27,318 nucleotides of DNA from Ectothiorhodospiraceae bacterium (GCA_007125455.1 SLDE01000223.1:1-27318), one strand, 5' to 3'; numbered from the stretch's first letter, positions 16,213 to 24,397 are shown. A program made the numbers and translations. The notes: generated from the letters alone by a model not told the origin.

Positions 16213-16797
16213 TTATTTACCTACCTGTCCCAGGTGAAAGACCTTGCGCAGCCAGTTTTCGCGCCGCACGGTGCTGCTGCCTGCCATGCCGAAGAAGGTG
16301 CTGCGCACCGGGGCGATCCCGCAGAAAGCGAGGATGTTGCGCTTGAGTGATTTTAGGCTGTGCGCGGCGAAGTACCAGCGGTAGACCAGGCCCGGCATGC
16401 CCATGGTGATGATGATGCGGGCGCTTTTGCCGCTGAGCAGGCGACGATTGCCACCGGGCTGGCCATAATCACCGACGGCAAAGCCCGGCCGCAACACCTG
16501 CTCCAGCAAGCCCTTGAGCAGGGCTGGCATCTCCCCCAGCCACAATGGGTAGATGATCACCAGGTGGTCGGCGGCGCGGATCGCCTCCTGCACTGGCCGA
16601 AGTACCTCCGGCAGCTCGCCGTGTTGCCAATCCTCGCCCCGGCGTAGCAGGGGAAACTCCAGCTCGGCCAGATCGATCACCGTGGTCTGGTGGCCGAAGG
16701 ATTCGGCCCCTTCCTGGTAGCGTTTTGCCAGGGCACGGCAGAGCCGTTCAGGACTGGGGTCAGGATGACCCACCAGGATAAGGATCTGTTTGCTCAT
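16213..16797 (-). CDS. Flavodoxin-fold NAD(P)H dehydrogenase (quinone) family protein
   Basis: A 194-residue protein of the NQO1/KefF/MdaB flavodoxin-like family. The N-terminal ILILVGHPDPSPERLCRAL fits the FMN-phosphate loop, and IIYPLWLGEMPALLKGLLEQVLRPGFA is the conserved helix region that follows in this family. These enzymes transfer two electrons from NAD(P)H to quinones or related acceptors. It starts 18 nt after the cbrB stop, with a GGAG inside that gap, so it is likely read through from cbrB. In Pseudomonas that position after cbrB is occupied by crcZ and pcnB, so the neighbour differs here. Specific substrate unknown. Confidence 0.88.
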   Translation of the reverse strand: MSKQILILVGHPDPSPERLCRALAKRYQEGAESFGHQTTVIDLAELEFPLLRRGEDWQHGELPEVLRPVQEAIRAADHLVIIYPLWLGEMPALLKGLLEQVLRPGFAVGDYGQPGGNRRLLSGKSARIIITMGMPGLVYRWYFAAHSLKSLKRNILAFCGIAPVRSTFFGMAGSSTVRRENWLRKVFHLGQVGK

Positions 16798-16815
16798 TTT
16801 TCGGGTAACTCCGAT

Positions 16816-18159
16816 TTAACGCTTCTGGCGCGGAATGTCGAGGCGGTTGCGCCGCTCCCACAGGGTCTTGCGGCTGATCCCCAACTGTTTGGCCAGCTCG
16901 GTTTCATTCATCTGTGGCTCATTTTCACGCACGAAGCGGATAAAGTATTCATCCAGTGACAGTTTGTCGTGCTCCACGTCCCCCACTGCGCTGCTGGTGG
17001 GCTGGATGTCGATACTCAGCCCCAGCTGGCTTGGGGTGATGAGGGGGTCATCACTAAGGATAACCGCCCGCTCAATGACATTCTCCATCTCGCGCACATT
17101 GCCCGGCCAGTGGTATCGATACATCGCCTCAATGGCCTCGGGGCTGAGTTGCATCGCAGCACGGTTAAGCCGGGCGCAGGCGCGCGAGAGTAATTGCTCG
17201 GCCAATTCGTGGATGTCGTCCCCGCGTTCGCGCAGCGGTGGTAGCAGGATCTCCATCACATGCAGGCGAAAGTACAGGTCGCTACGAAACTCGCCCTGTT
17301 CCACCAGTTGCTTGAGGTCGCGGTTGGTGGCCGCCAGCAGGCGCACATCCACATGGCGCGAGCGGGTGGAGCCGACCCGGCGGATCTCGCCCTCTTGCAA
17401 CACGCGCAGCAGCCGGGCCTGGGCCTCCTGGGGCAACTCGCCGATCTCATCGAGAAACAGGGTACCGCCGTGGGCGGCTTCCACCAGGCCGTGATGGGTC
17501 TCGTTGGCGCCGGTAAAGGCCCCCTTTTCATGGCCGAACAGCTCTGATTCGATCAGGTTTTCCGGGATCGCTGCGCAGTTGACGTTGATCAGTGGCGCCT
17601 GGCTGCGCGGGCTTTGTTCGTGTACGGCGCGGGCCACCAGTTCCTTGCCGGTGCCAGACTCACCCAGGATCAGCACCGTGGTATCGGTGGGGGCAACGCG
17701 GGCGATACGGCTGAATACCTCCTGCATCACCGGGCTGGCACCGATCATCCCGCTGACCGGATAGCGCCGTGATAGATCGGACTTTAGTGCCTGGTTCTGA
17801 CGCTCCAGACTGGACTGTTTGAGTACCCGTTCCAGGGTGAGCAGCAGTTCGTCATGGTCGAAGGGTTTGGCGATGTAGTCCACCGCCCCCAGCTTCATCG
17901 CATCCACCGCCGAGCGCACGCTGGCGTAGCTGGTCATGATCAATACCGGCACGCCGGGGGCCTTGTCGATGATCTCGGTGCCGGGTGGGCCGGGCAGGCG
18001 CAGATCGGCAATGATGAGATCAAAGTTTTCCAGGCTGTTTTCCTCCTCCGCCTGGGGGATGGAGGCGGCCTCACTGACGCCATAGCCACTGCGCTCCAGC
18101 AGGCGCTTGAGGGAGCGGCGGATAATCGCCTCATCTTCAATAATCAAAATGTGTTTCAT
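16816..18159 (-). CDS. cbrB: CbrB-like sigma-54-dependent response regulator
   Basis: A 447-residue NtrC-family activator. The receiver domain (1-~120) has EDE (8-10), phospho-acceptor D52 in IIADLRLPG and K98. The AAA+ domain has the Walker A GESGTGKE (166-173), the sigma-54-contacting GAFTGA (213-218) and Walker B TLFLDEIG. A Fis-type helix-turn-helix with LAKQLGISRKTLWERRNR ends the protein. It should act with sigma-54 RNA polymerase at enhancer-dependent promoters. The call as CbrB rests on the SLC5-domain kinase upstream and on dksA-gluQ synteny. The start is the ATG of MKHILIIEDE; it has no obvious ribosome site, because a repeat-like sequence occupies the leader. It is separated from cbrA by 184 bp of repeats. 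Confidence 0.9.
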   Translation of the reverse strand: MKHILIIEDEAIIRRSLKRLLERSGYGVSEAASIPQAEEENSLENFDLIIADLRLPGPPGTEIIDKAPGVPVLIMTSYASVRSAVDAMKLGAVDYIAKPFDHDELLLTLERVLKQSSLERQNQALKSDLSRRYPVSGMIGASPVMQEVFSRIARVAPTDTTVLILGESGTGKELVARAVHEQSPRSQAPLINVNCAAIPENLIESELFGHEKGAFTGANETHHGLVEAAHGGTLFLDEIGELPQEAQARLLRVLQEGEIRRVGSTRSRHVDVRLLAATNRDLKQLVEQGEFRSDLYFRLHVMEILLPPLRERGDDIHELAEQLLSRACARLNRAAMQLSPEAIEAMYRYHWPGNVREMENVIERAVILSDDPLITPSQLGLSIDIQPTSSAVGDVEHDKLSLDEYFIRFVRENEPQMNETELAKQLGISRKTLWERRNRLDIPRQKR

Positions 18160-18162
18160 AAT

Positions 18163-18185
18163 AGTTACAAGTCGCAAGTGGAAAG
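18163..18185. repeat. 23-bp sequence related to 5039-5061
   Basis: The complement of 18163-18185 matches 5039-5061 at 20 of 23 positions (core ACTTGC-N-ACTTGT). Here it forms the leader directly before the cbrB ATG. It is probably a dispersed intergenic repeat. Confidence 0.5.
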
Positions 18186-18247
18186 GGGCAAGGGCACTTC
18201 GGAAGCCTTTGTGTTGGCGCGAGTCCTGGCAAGGTAGCAGCCATTCT

Positions 18248-18323
18248 CCGCGAACCGCACCGCTCCTGATTGTGGCTACCACGCTATTCGGTGCGGTTCG
18301 CGGGGCTCACCGCACCCTACGGG
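18248..18323. repeat. REP-like element with three ACCGCACC copies
   Basis: A perfect 15-bp inverted repeat (18248-18262 with 18289-18303, CCGCGAACCGCACCG) with a 26-nt spacer is followed by CTCACCGCACCCTACGGG. The second arm can also pair with ACCGCACC at 18309-18316, giving an alternative fold. The GTAGGGTGCGGTGAG/GAACCGCACC type of sequence is, in my memory, a common dispersed intergenic repeat in gammaproteobacteria. It fills the cbrA-cbrB gap. Confidence 0.65.
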
Positions 18324-18343
18324 GCCTGAGTATTGTTACCAAA

Positions 18344-21295
18344 TCATTCGCGTGATCCCCCAGGCTCCAGCGGTAGGCGGATCCGCACCTGTGTGCCTTG
18401 ACCGGTGCTGCTGTCGATCTCGATGCTGCCGCCGTGTTCCTGGATGATGCTGTAGACCAGCGGTAGCCCCAGTCCGGTGCCTTCACCCGGTTGTTTGGTG
18501 GTGAAGAAGGGCTCGAAGATCCGATCCAGGTATTCCTCGGGGATCCCGTGGCCCTGGTCCTCCACCCGGATCAGCGCATGGCGGCCATCGCGTTGGATCA
18601 CTGCGCGGATCGCCTGTCCGGCCAGGGAGGCGTGGCTGGCATTGTTGAGCAGGTTGACGAAGACCTGGATCATCCGTTGCCGGTCGCCGCGAATACGCAG
18701 GCTGTGGTCGCAGTCAAGCTGATAGTCCATCTGTTTGCCAGCGTGGCCGAGGCGCACCAGGCGCACCGCCTCGTCCACGCATTGGCAGATATCCACCGAT
18801 TCGGGGGTGTAGTCCTTGGTGGAGCCACCGTGGCTGAACTTGACCAGCGACTGCACGATATTGGTGATGCGCCGGGTCTGCTCCAGGATCTGCTCCAGCC
18901 CCTCCTGCAGGAACTGCGGGTCGTCGCTGTCGTGGATAAGATCCTGTGCAAGGCAGGCGATGCCGGTGACCGGGTTGCCGATCTCGTGGGCCACCCCGGC
19001 GGCCAGACGACCGATGGAGGCAAGTCGTTCGCTGTGGGTCAGCTCGGCCTCCAGGATGTGCAATTCGCTGAGGTCTTCGACCAGGATCACGGTGCCGCGC
19101 CGCTGCTGTTGCACGATATCGGCCGGATCGTCGATGGCCGACTTGTGCAGATTCAGTACCCGGGGCTCGCGCTTGAGTTGCAGTTTGACCTTGCGTAGCT
19201 GCTGCTCATCGGTGGCAAGAAAACTGCTCAGCAGCCCGGCCCATGGGCTGGGGAGCTGGCGGATCGGCAGCCCCATCACCGATGCGGTGGGGATTTCAGC
19301 GATCGCCGCCATGGCGCTGTTCCAGCTCACCACATGACCCTCGGGGCTGATCGAGCAGACCCCCAGCGGCAGATCCTGCAATACCTGGCGATGGTAGCGG
19401 CGCAGCTGATCCAGCTCGGCCGCCAGACCGCGCAACTGGCTACGCGAGGCCTCCAGGCGCTGCTCGACAAACTGGATGGTGTCGGAGAGGGCCGTGCGTG
19501 CACCGGGATCGAGGGCGAGTCGTTCATCGACAATCATCCGCGCCAGCATCGGCCCGACCAGGCCGGAGAGGTTGCGTTCGATACGTTCACGCAGCCGGCT
19601 CAGCTCGCTGCCACGCAATTCATCGCGTTGCAGGCCCAGGTCATTCAGCGCTCGCTGCACCTCATGATCGGCCATCTCCTGTCCCGCCACCTGGGCCAGG
19701 CGTTCTTCGATCTCTTGCACGGTACTGGCCAGCGGGCGACCACTGGGGGGAACCAGGTTGTCCTTGCAGCAGGCGTCGGCCACCTGGCGTTCGGTGTCGC
19801 TGTGGCGGGTCAGCAGCGAGACGATCACGAACAGTGCCACGTTGATGCTGAGCGACCAGAGGGTGCTTGCCCCCCAGGGATCCTCGCTAAAGCTGGCGGT
19901 GAGCTGGCCCTGCAGGCCGAAGCTAAGCAACTCCGAGCGCTCGAACAGTGGCAGCAGCAGGGTGATGGCCCACACGCTACCACCGCCCAGCAGCCCGGCC
20001 AAAAAGCCTTGGCGGGTGGCTCGGCGCCAGTAGAGCAGGCCGACGATCCCCGGCAGGAACTGTGCCACCGCCACGAAGGAGATCAGCCCCAGTTGTACCA
20101 GCCCCTGGTTGTGCTCCAGCAGCAGGTAGAAGCCGTAACCGGCCAGGATGATGAGGGCGATCAGGCTGCGTCGTCCCCATAGCAGCCAGCGGTAGATGTT
20201 GGCAGTGGGGCCGAGGCGTGGGGGGAAGCTGGCGGGCAGTACCAGGTGGTTCATGCACATCGCCGCCAGTGCCAGGGTGGTGACGATCATCATCGCGCTG
20301 GCGGCGGAGATCCCGCCGATCAGGGCGATCAAGGGCAGTAGCGCGGAACCTTGTTGCTGGGTGATCCCCAGCACGTAGTAGTCGGCGTCGATCTCCAGCG
20401 CCAGCGCCTGCCCCGCCCAGAGGATGGCCGGGATGAACAGGTTGAGCAGCAGCAGAAACAGCGGGAAGGCCCAACTGGCTACACTGAGCGAACGCGGGTC
20501 AAGGTTTTCGGCAAAGGCCATATGGAACTGGCGCGGCAGCAGAAAGGCGGCGGCGAAGGCCAACAGCAGCAGTGAGGCCCAGGTCCCTTCGCGTACCGGC
20601 TGATACATCGCCTCGATGGCCTCGGGGTGTTCGGCCAGCCAGGCATCCATCGCGCCGAAGCCGCCGAACACCCCAAACACGGCAAACAGTCCCACCGCCA
20701 GCAGGGCGAGCAGTTTGACCAGGGATTCAAAGGCGATCGCTACCACCAGTCCCTCGTGCTTCTCTCGTGCCGAGATGTGGCGGGCACCGAAGAGGATCGC
20801 AAACAGGGTGACGGTGATACAGAAGCCCAGCGCGATGGGGCCGGGGGCGGATTCCTGGGTGAGCACCTGCAGCGACTCGGTCACCGCGCGGATCTGTAAC
20901 GCGATATAGGGCAGGATCCCGGTGAGCATGAATAGGGTGACCAGCACCCCGGCAAGCTGGCTTTGGTAGCGAAAGGCGAACAGGTCGGCCAGCGAGGTGA
21001 GCTGGTATTCCTGGGTCAGGCGCAGGATGGGCTGTAGCAGCACCGGGGTGAGCATGAAGGCCAGGGTGACCCCAAGATAGATGGTCAGGAAGTTATAGCC
21101 CTGGGACTCGGCGAAGCCGACGCTGCCGAAGTAGGTCCAGGAGGTGGCGTAGACCCCCAGCGAGAGGGCGTAGGTGATCGGGTGGGCGGCAATGCGCGCC
21201 GGGATCCAGCCTTTCTCTGCCGCCCAGGCGATCAGGAACAGCAGCAGCAGATAGCTGACCCCGACCAGGAACAGTTGCCATAGCTCAAAGTACAT
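18344..21295 (-). CDS. cbrA: CbrA-like sensor kinase with SLC5 transporter domain
   Basis: A 983-residue inner-membrane kinase. Residues ~1-500 form an SLC5/sodium:solute symporter domain of about 13 membrane segments (for example YATSWTYFGSVGFAESQGYNFL and YQLTSLADLFAFRYQS). A linker at ~505-630 contains a likely STAC domain (RLRERIERNLSGLVGPMLARMIVD). A PAS domain (~650-740) and the kinase core follow: HisKA with VAHEIGNPVTG (H770), the N-box NLLNNASHA (~881), EDQGHGIPEEYLDRIFEPFFTT and GTGLGLPLVYSI. Length and order fit CbrA, the partner of CbrB in carbon-source control. Its ATG overlaps the end of the small gene upstream by 11 nt, as I recall for cbrX-cbrA in Pseudomonas. A functional distinction from CrbS-type kinases rests on the NtrC-type partner. 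Confidence 0.92.
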   Translation of the reverse strand: MYFELWQLFLVGVSYLLLLFLIAWAAEKGWIPARIAAHPITYALSLGVYATSWTYFGSVGFAESQGYNFLTIYLGVTLAFMLTPVLLQPILRLTQEYQLTSLADLFAFRYQSQLAGVLVTLFMLTGILPYIALQIRAVTESLQVLTQESAPGPIALGFCITVTLFAILFGARHISAREKHEGLVVAIAFESLVKLLALLAVGLFAVFGVFGGFGAMDAWLAEHPEAIEAMYQPVREGTWASLLLLAFAAAFLLPRQFHMAFAENLDPRSLSVASWAFPLFLLLLNLFIPAILWAGQALALEIDADYYVLGITQQQGSALLPLIALIGGISAASAMMIVTTLALAAMCMNHLVLPASFPPRLGPTANIYRWLLWGRRSLIALIILAGYGFYLLLEHNQGLVQLGLISFVAVAQFLPGIVGLLYWRRATRQGFLAGLLGGGSVWAITLLLPLFERSELLSFGLQGQLTASFSEDPWGASTLWSLSINVALFVIVSLLTRHSDTERQVADACCKDNLVPPSGRPLASTVQEIEERLAQVAGQEMADHEVQRALNDLGLQRDELRGSELSRLRERIERNLSGLVGPMLARMIVDERLALDPGARTALSDTIQFVEQRLEASRSQLRGLAAELDQLRRYHRQVLQDLPLGVCSISPEGHVVSWNSAMAAIAEIPTASVMGLPIRQLPSPWAGLLSSFLATDEQQLRKVKLQLKREPRVLNLHKSAIDDPADIVQQQRRGTVILVEDLSELHILEAELTHSERLASIGRLAAGVAHEIGNPVTGIACLAQDLIHDSDDPQFLQEGLEQILEQTRRITNIVQSLVKFSHGGSTKDYTPESVDICQCVDEAVRLVRLGHAGKQMDYQLDCDHSLRIRGDRQRMIQVFVNLLNNASHASLAGQAIRAVIQRDGRHALIRVEDQGHGIPEEYLDRIFEPFFTTKQPGEGTGLGLPLVYSIIQEHGGSIEIDSSTGQGTQVRIRLPLEPGGSRE

Positions 21296-21485
21296 GTCGC
21301 GAGAGCTTACGCTGCAGCAGCCAGGTCAGGGCGATCAGGCCAGCCCAGATCAGGTAGGGGCTGTACCACGGGCTGTTATCGCTGGCCCACCATTGCACGA
21401 TCGGGGAGAGCAGCAAAAACAGCGCGAGCAAAAACAGCAGGATAACCCGGTCCAGCAGCCCTTCATGTTCGCGAATGTTTTGCAT
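21285..21485 (-). CDS. cbrX: Small membrane protein overlapping cbrA (CbrX-like)
   Basis: A 66-residue protein with two hydrophobic segments (~13-32, RVILLFLLALFLLLSPIVQWW; ~42-60, YLIWAGLIALTWLL) and a basic tail. Its last 11 nt overlap the start of cbrA, so translation of the two is probably coupled. Position, size and overlap match cbrX in front of cbrA in pseudomonads; I assign the name on those grounds rather than on sequence motifs. The ATG at 21485 lacks a ribosome site, and a -10 hexamer lies only 7 nt upstream, so a leaderless transcript is possible. A TTG two codons earlier is a less likely start. Confidence 0.75.
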   Translation of the reverse strand: MQNIREHEGLLDRVILLFLLALFLLLSPIVQWWASDNSPWYSPYLIWAGLIALTWLLQRKLSRHVL

Positions 21486-21491
21486 CGGCAA

Positions 21492-21522
21492 AGTATACCG
21501 TGGCTTGTTACGAAAAGTAACG
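21492..21522 (-). promoter_or_regulatory. Putative cbrX-cbrA promoter with TGTTAC-N5-GTAACG palindrome
   Basis: On the minus strand, TTACTT (21515-21520) and TATACT (21492-21497) have 17-nt spacing. A palindrome TGTTAC-N5-GTAACG at 21506-21522 covers the -35 element and has the same N5 spacing as the half-site pairs at 9321-9362. The -35 match is weak. Confidence 0.5.
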
Positions 21523-21528
21523 GCCAGG

Positions 21529-22281
21529 TTATCTGGCGAGCTGGTGCTGCTGTAGTTGCAGGCGGTTGACGTAACGCTGGATAAAGCCCTTTAGCTCCCG
21601 CTCGGGCTGATGGAAGGCAAAGCCGATCTTTAATTGCGGGCGGTCGCGCTCTTCGCCGATCAGGCAGAGGTTGCGTACCACAAGGTCCAGCCGTTGGGCC
21701 GACTCGCCCGGGATCAGCAAGGTGCAGTCCAGGAAGGTATCGCCAATGGCGGCCTCGAAGGCCATTTCGGGATCCAGCAGGCTCAGGCCGCCGACGCTCA
21801 GATCCCCCAGCGGCAGTTCGGCCAGGACACCGTTGGGCAGCCGCAGGTGGCAGTAGAGCGGGCTGGTGATGGGGGTGCCAACACGGAAGTACTCGCGTCG
21901 TTGCAGTCGGTACAGGCTCTCCGGCAGGGGGGCGGCGAACACCCGTTCCCCCTGGTAGCGGGCCGGATGGATCCCCGCCAGGTGAAAGCGCACGGCGATC
22001 TCCTGTTGTCTGGCCATGCAGGTGGCCTGGCCAACCTTGAGCAGGCGCTGATTCATCGCCTCGTCGCCCCCCTGTTCCAGCACCAGCAGCTGACGATCGG
22101 GCAGGATGGCGATCAGGGTGGTCAGCAGATAGCCCTTGCCCCCATCGAACCAGGCGGTGAGTAGTTCCGGGCGCCGCTGTAACTCCTGCAGGACGTGCTG
22201 GATCGCCAACGGGGAATGAAGCAGGTACTTATCCTGCACCGCGATACTGTCCGGGATGGGGGGGGGCTGCTGCGAGCTCAT
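21529..22281 (-). CDS. YcgR-like cyclic-di-GMP effector with PilZ domain
   Basis: A 250-residue protein. Residues ~15-120 form a YcgR-type N-terminal domain. A PilZ domain follows with the c-di-GMP-binding arginines in RREYFR (R129, R133) and D-x-S-x-x-G in GDLSVGG (D160, S162, G165). Both motifs are intact, so c-di-GMP binding is likely. YcgR proteins slow flagellar motors in enterics, but no flagellar genes are seen here, so the output is unknown. The start is the ATG of MSSQQPPP, 7 nt after the stop of the upstream hypothetical gene; no strong ribosome site is visible, which suggests coupling. It is followed by cbrX after a 43-nt gap with a putative regulatory site. Confidence 0.85.
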   Translation of the reverse strand: MSSQQPPPIPDSIAVQDKYLLHSPLAIQHVLQELQRRPELLTAWFDGGKGYLLTTLIAILPDRQLLVLEQGGDEAMNQRLLKVGQATCMARQQEIAVRFHLAGIHPARYQGERVFAAPLPESLYRLQRREYFRVGTPITSPLYCHLRLPNGVLAELPLGDLSVGGLSLLDPEMAFEAAIGDTFLDCTLLIPGESAQRLDLVVRNLCLIGEERDRPQLKIGFAFHQPERELKGFIQRYVNRLQLQQHQLAR

Positions 22282-22288
22282 GGCCGGT

Positions 22289-22732
22289 TCAACCGCCGAA
22301 GATCCGTTGCCACCAGCGACGCCGGTTGCCCGGCAGGATCTGCTGGGATTGCAGTTCACAGGGGGCGTGGTGGGAGAGTACCCAGCCTGGCAGTGGGGGG
22401 GGCTGGGAGCCACTGCCACAGGAGCTACCCAGGTTGTTGGGGTCATAGACCTTGATCATGGTTGGCGCATCGAGCCTGTCGGCGTAGACGATGCCGCAGT
22501 AGTCGTAGTCGTGGTCATGGCGCAGCAGTTGATCCAGCTCATGGAGAAACTGCTCCAGGGTGGCGGGATCGCTGGGCCCTTCAGGCAGCGCCTCGCCGGG
22601 GGCGTAGATATTCCAGGGCTGTGCCGACTCACGCACACGCTGCCAGAGCTGAGCCAGATCTTCCCACTTGAGGATGCTGCGAAAGTAGCCCTGGTACTGC
22701 TGCATGAAGGGGGAGTTGTCGCTGCTCATCAT
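22289..22732 (-). CDS. Conserved hypothetical protein coupled to gluQ
   Basis: A 147-residue soluble protein I cannot assign to a named family. The centre has a run of His, Asp and Tyr (LLRHDHDYDYCGIVYAD) followed by IKVYDPNNLGSSCGSG and PGWVLSHH, which looks like a conserved domain. There are two cysteines in the centre and one near the C-terminus, and a basic, tryptophan-rich end (RRRWWQRIFGG). No signal peptide or membrane segment is seen. Its ATG overlaps the gluQ stop as ATGA, and the PilZ gene follows 7 nt after its stop. I recall similar ORFs beside gluQ in other gammaproteobacteria, but this is unverified. Confidence 0.8.
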   Translation of the reverse strand: MMSSDNSPFMQQYQGYFRSILKWEDLAQLWQRVRESAQPWNIYAPGEALPEGPSDPATLEQFLHELDQLLRHDHDYDYCGIVYADRLDAPTMIKVYDPNNLGSSCGSGSQPPPLPGWVLSHHAPCELQSQQILPGNRRRWWQRIFGG

Positions 22733-23646
22733 TGGCCTGGGTCGGTGTGAGGGGCGGAGATCGCCAGTTTACGGGGAATGGCGTCCGCTTGCCAATGCTC
22801 CCTTGCCCAGCGCCACAACTCCTCAGGGTTGGCCTCAAGCAGCTCGGGGGGCGGGCACTGACCGAGAAAGTCCAGTGCCTGGTGCAGCAATGCCACTGCA
22901 TGGTGGGGATCGAGGGCGGGGGCGAAGGTCTGTTTGCTGAGCTTTTGGCCTGTCCGGTTGAGCGCAACGGGCAGGTGCAGGTAGCGGGGTTGTGGGTAGC
23001 CAAGGCTGCGTTGCAGCCAGATCTGGCGTGCGGTGGAGTCGAGCAGGTCGCTGCCGCGCACCACCTCGGTGATCCCCTGGGCGGCATCGTCCACCACCAC
23101 CGCCAGTTGGTAGGCAAACAGCCCGTCGGCACGCCGCAGGACAAAGTCGCCCAGCTCTCGCTCCAGATCCTGGCTGCAGGATCCCTGCACGGGATCTGTA
23201 AAGTGGATCTCTGCCCCCTCGGTGAGCAAACGCACGGCGTGTTGCTTGTGGGCGCTAATCTGGCGCATGCGACAATAGCCATCGTAAACCCCCGCCATGC
23301 CACCCCGCTGCCGTAGCCGTTCGCCTAGCTCACGTCGTGAACAGTCGCAGCGATAGGCCAGGCCTTGGTCGAGCAGATCGGCAAGCACCGCACGATAGTG
23401 TGGGTGGCGACGGCTCTGCCAGCACACCTCGCCATCCCACTCGAAGCCGAAGGCCTCCAGGCTGCGCAGGATGGCCTCGGCCGCACCGGGCTGTTCCCGT
23501 GGCGGGTCAAGATCCTCGATGCGCAGCAGCCACTGGCCCTGTTGGCTACGCGCCTGCAGGTAGCTCCCCATCGCCGCCAGCAGTGAGCCGAAGTGCAGTG
23601 GGCCAGTGGGGGAGGGGGCGAAGCGGCCGCGATAGCGTTCAGTCAT
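22729..23646 (-). CDS. gluQ: Glutamyl-Q tRNA(Asp) synthetase
   Basis: A 305-residue truncated paralogue of glutamyl-tRNA synthetase. It activates glutamate and attaches it to the queuosine base of tRNA(Asp) rather than to the 3' end. It has the class I signature APSPTGPLHFGSL (HIGH-like HFGS), RIEDLDPPRE, a zinc-site pattern YRCDCSRREL...YCR, and KLSKQ in place of KMSKS. It lacks the anticodon-binding domain of GltX, as expected. Its ATG overlaps the end of the nitroreductase gene by 8 nt, and its stop overlaps the next gene by 4 nt, so it is central in an operon. In pseudomonads it lies between dksA and cbrA, matching this layout. Confidence 0.96.
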   Translation of the reverse strand: MTERYRGRFAPSPTGPLHFGSLLAAMGSYLQARSQQGQWLLRIEDLDPPREQPGAAEAILRSLEAFGFEWDGEVCWQSRRHPHYRAVLADLLDQGLAYRCDCSRRELGERLRQRGGMAGVYDGYCRMRQISAHKQHAVRLLTEGAEIHFTDPVQGSCSQDLERELGDFVLRRADGLFAYQLAVVVDDAAQGITEVVRGSDLLDSTARQIWLQRSLGYPQPRYLHLPVALNRTGQKLSKQTFAPALDPHHAVALLHQALDFLGQCPPPELLEANPEELWRWAREHWQADAIPRKLAISAPHTDPGQ

Positions 23647-24304
23647 ACCAGCGGGTGAATTCCTCTACTGCTGCCCTGGGGGTGCGAAACTGGTTGACCG
23701 CCGCCTCCGGGTCGCCATAACCCAATGCTACCCCGCAGAACAGGGTCATCTCCGGTTCCAGTCCCAGTAGTTCGCGGACGATATCTGGATACTCGCCCAG
23801 CGAGGCCTGGATGCAACTGTCCAGGCCCTGATCGCGGGCGGTGAGGACCAGGTTTTGCACAAAGATGCCGATATCCGCCAGGCTGCCCTCAGCGAGGCGG
23901 CCATCAAGGAATACCAGCACGCCCACCGGGGCACCAAACAGCAGGTAGTTGTTGCACCAGGCCTGCATACGCGCATCGGGCTGGTCCTTGCCGATCCCCA
24001 GCGCCTTGTAGAGCGCCAGCCCGGTGGCCTTGCGGCGGCTGCGGTAGGGTTCGAACCACTCATAGGGATAGTAGTCGTAGTCGGGCTTCTCCTTGTCGCC
24101 CTCCTGGCGTGCGGCGATCATCTGCTCGCCCATGCGCTTGAGGGTCTCGCCCTGTACCACCGCCACCTGCCAGGGCTGCATATTGGTGCTGGAGGGGGCG
24201 CAGCGGGCGGTATCCAGGATTTGGCTGATCGTTTCACGAGCTACGGGCTTGTCGAGGTAGGCGCGGCAGCTATAGCGCCCCTTGATTGCATCCTGTACTT
24301 CCAT
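23639..24304 (-). CDS. Nitroreductase-family FMN oxidoreductase
   Basis: A 221-residue protein of the nitroreductase fold. The N-terminus MEVQDAIKGRYSCRAYLDKPV has the family's R-x-S-x-R-x-[YF] FMN-phosphate contact. ILDTARCAPSSTNMQPW is the second conserved block, and FCGVALGYGDPEAAVNQFRTPR ends the domain. Enzymes of this family use NAD(P)H and FMN to reduce nitroaromatics, quinones or flavins; the natural substrate is unclear. The start is the ATG with AGGTG 6 nt upstream; a longer frame reaches back across the dksA terminator and is rejected. It overlaps gluQ by 8 nt. This gene separates dksA from gluQ, which differs from the Pseudomonas order as I remember it. Confidence 0.92.
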   Translation of the reverse strand: MEVQDAIKGRYSCRAYLDKPVARETISQILDTARCAPSSTNMQPWQVAVVQGETLKRMGEQMIAARQEGDKEKPDYDYYPYEWFEPYRSRRKATGLALYKALGIGKDQPDARMQAWCNNYLLFGAPVGVLVFLDGRLAEGSLADIGIFVQNLVLTARDQGLDSCIQASLGEYPDIVRELLGLEPEMTLFCGVALGYGDPEAAVNQFRTPRAAVEEFTRWYD

Positions 24305-24340
24305 CGTATTCACCTGGGCTGGGGTTTTGGTTATGAGGGC

Positions 24341-24371
24341 ACTATAAGGGATCCGACCGGGGACTGTGCAA
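24341..24371 (-). promoter_or_regulatory. Possible promoter of the nitroreductase-gluQ operon
   Basis: On the minus strand, TTGCAC (24366-24371) and TATAGT (24341-24346) are 19 nt apart. The spacing is longer than ideal, so this is a weak call. It lies between the dksA terminator and the nitroreductase ATG. Confidence 0.35.
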
Positions 24372-24397
24372 GTGCCTGTGTGGGTGGGGGTGCGATC

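Noticed and set aside
16798..16815. crcZ-like small RNA after cbrB, as in Pseudomonas
   Set aside because: The gap to the next gene is only 18 nt, so there is no room for such an RNA here; it may be elsewhere in the genome or absent.
18334..18339. Isolated TGTTAC after the cbrA stop
   Set aside because: A single half-site with no partner and no promoter nearby is expected by chance in a window of this length.
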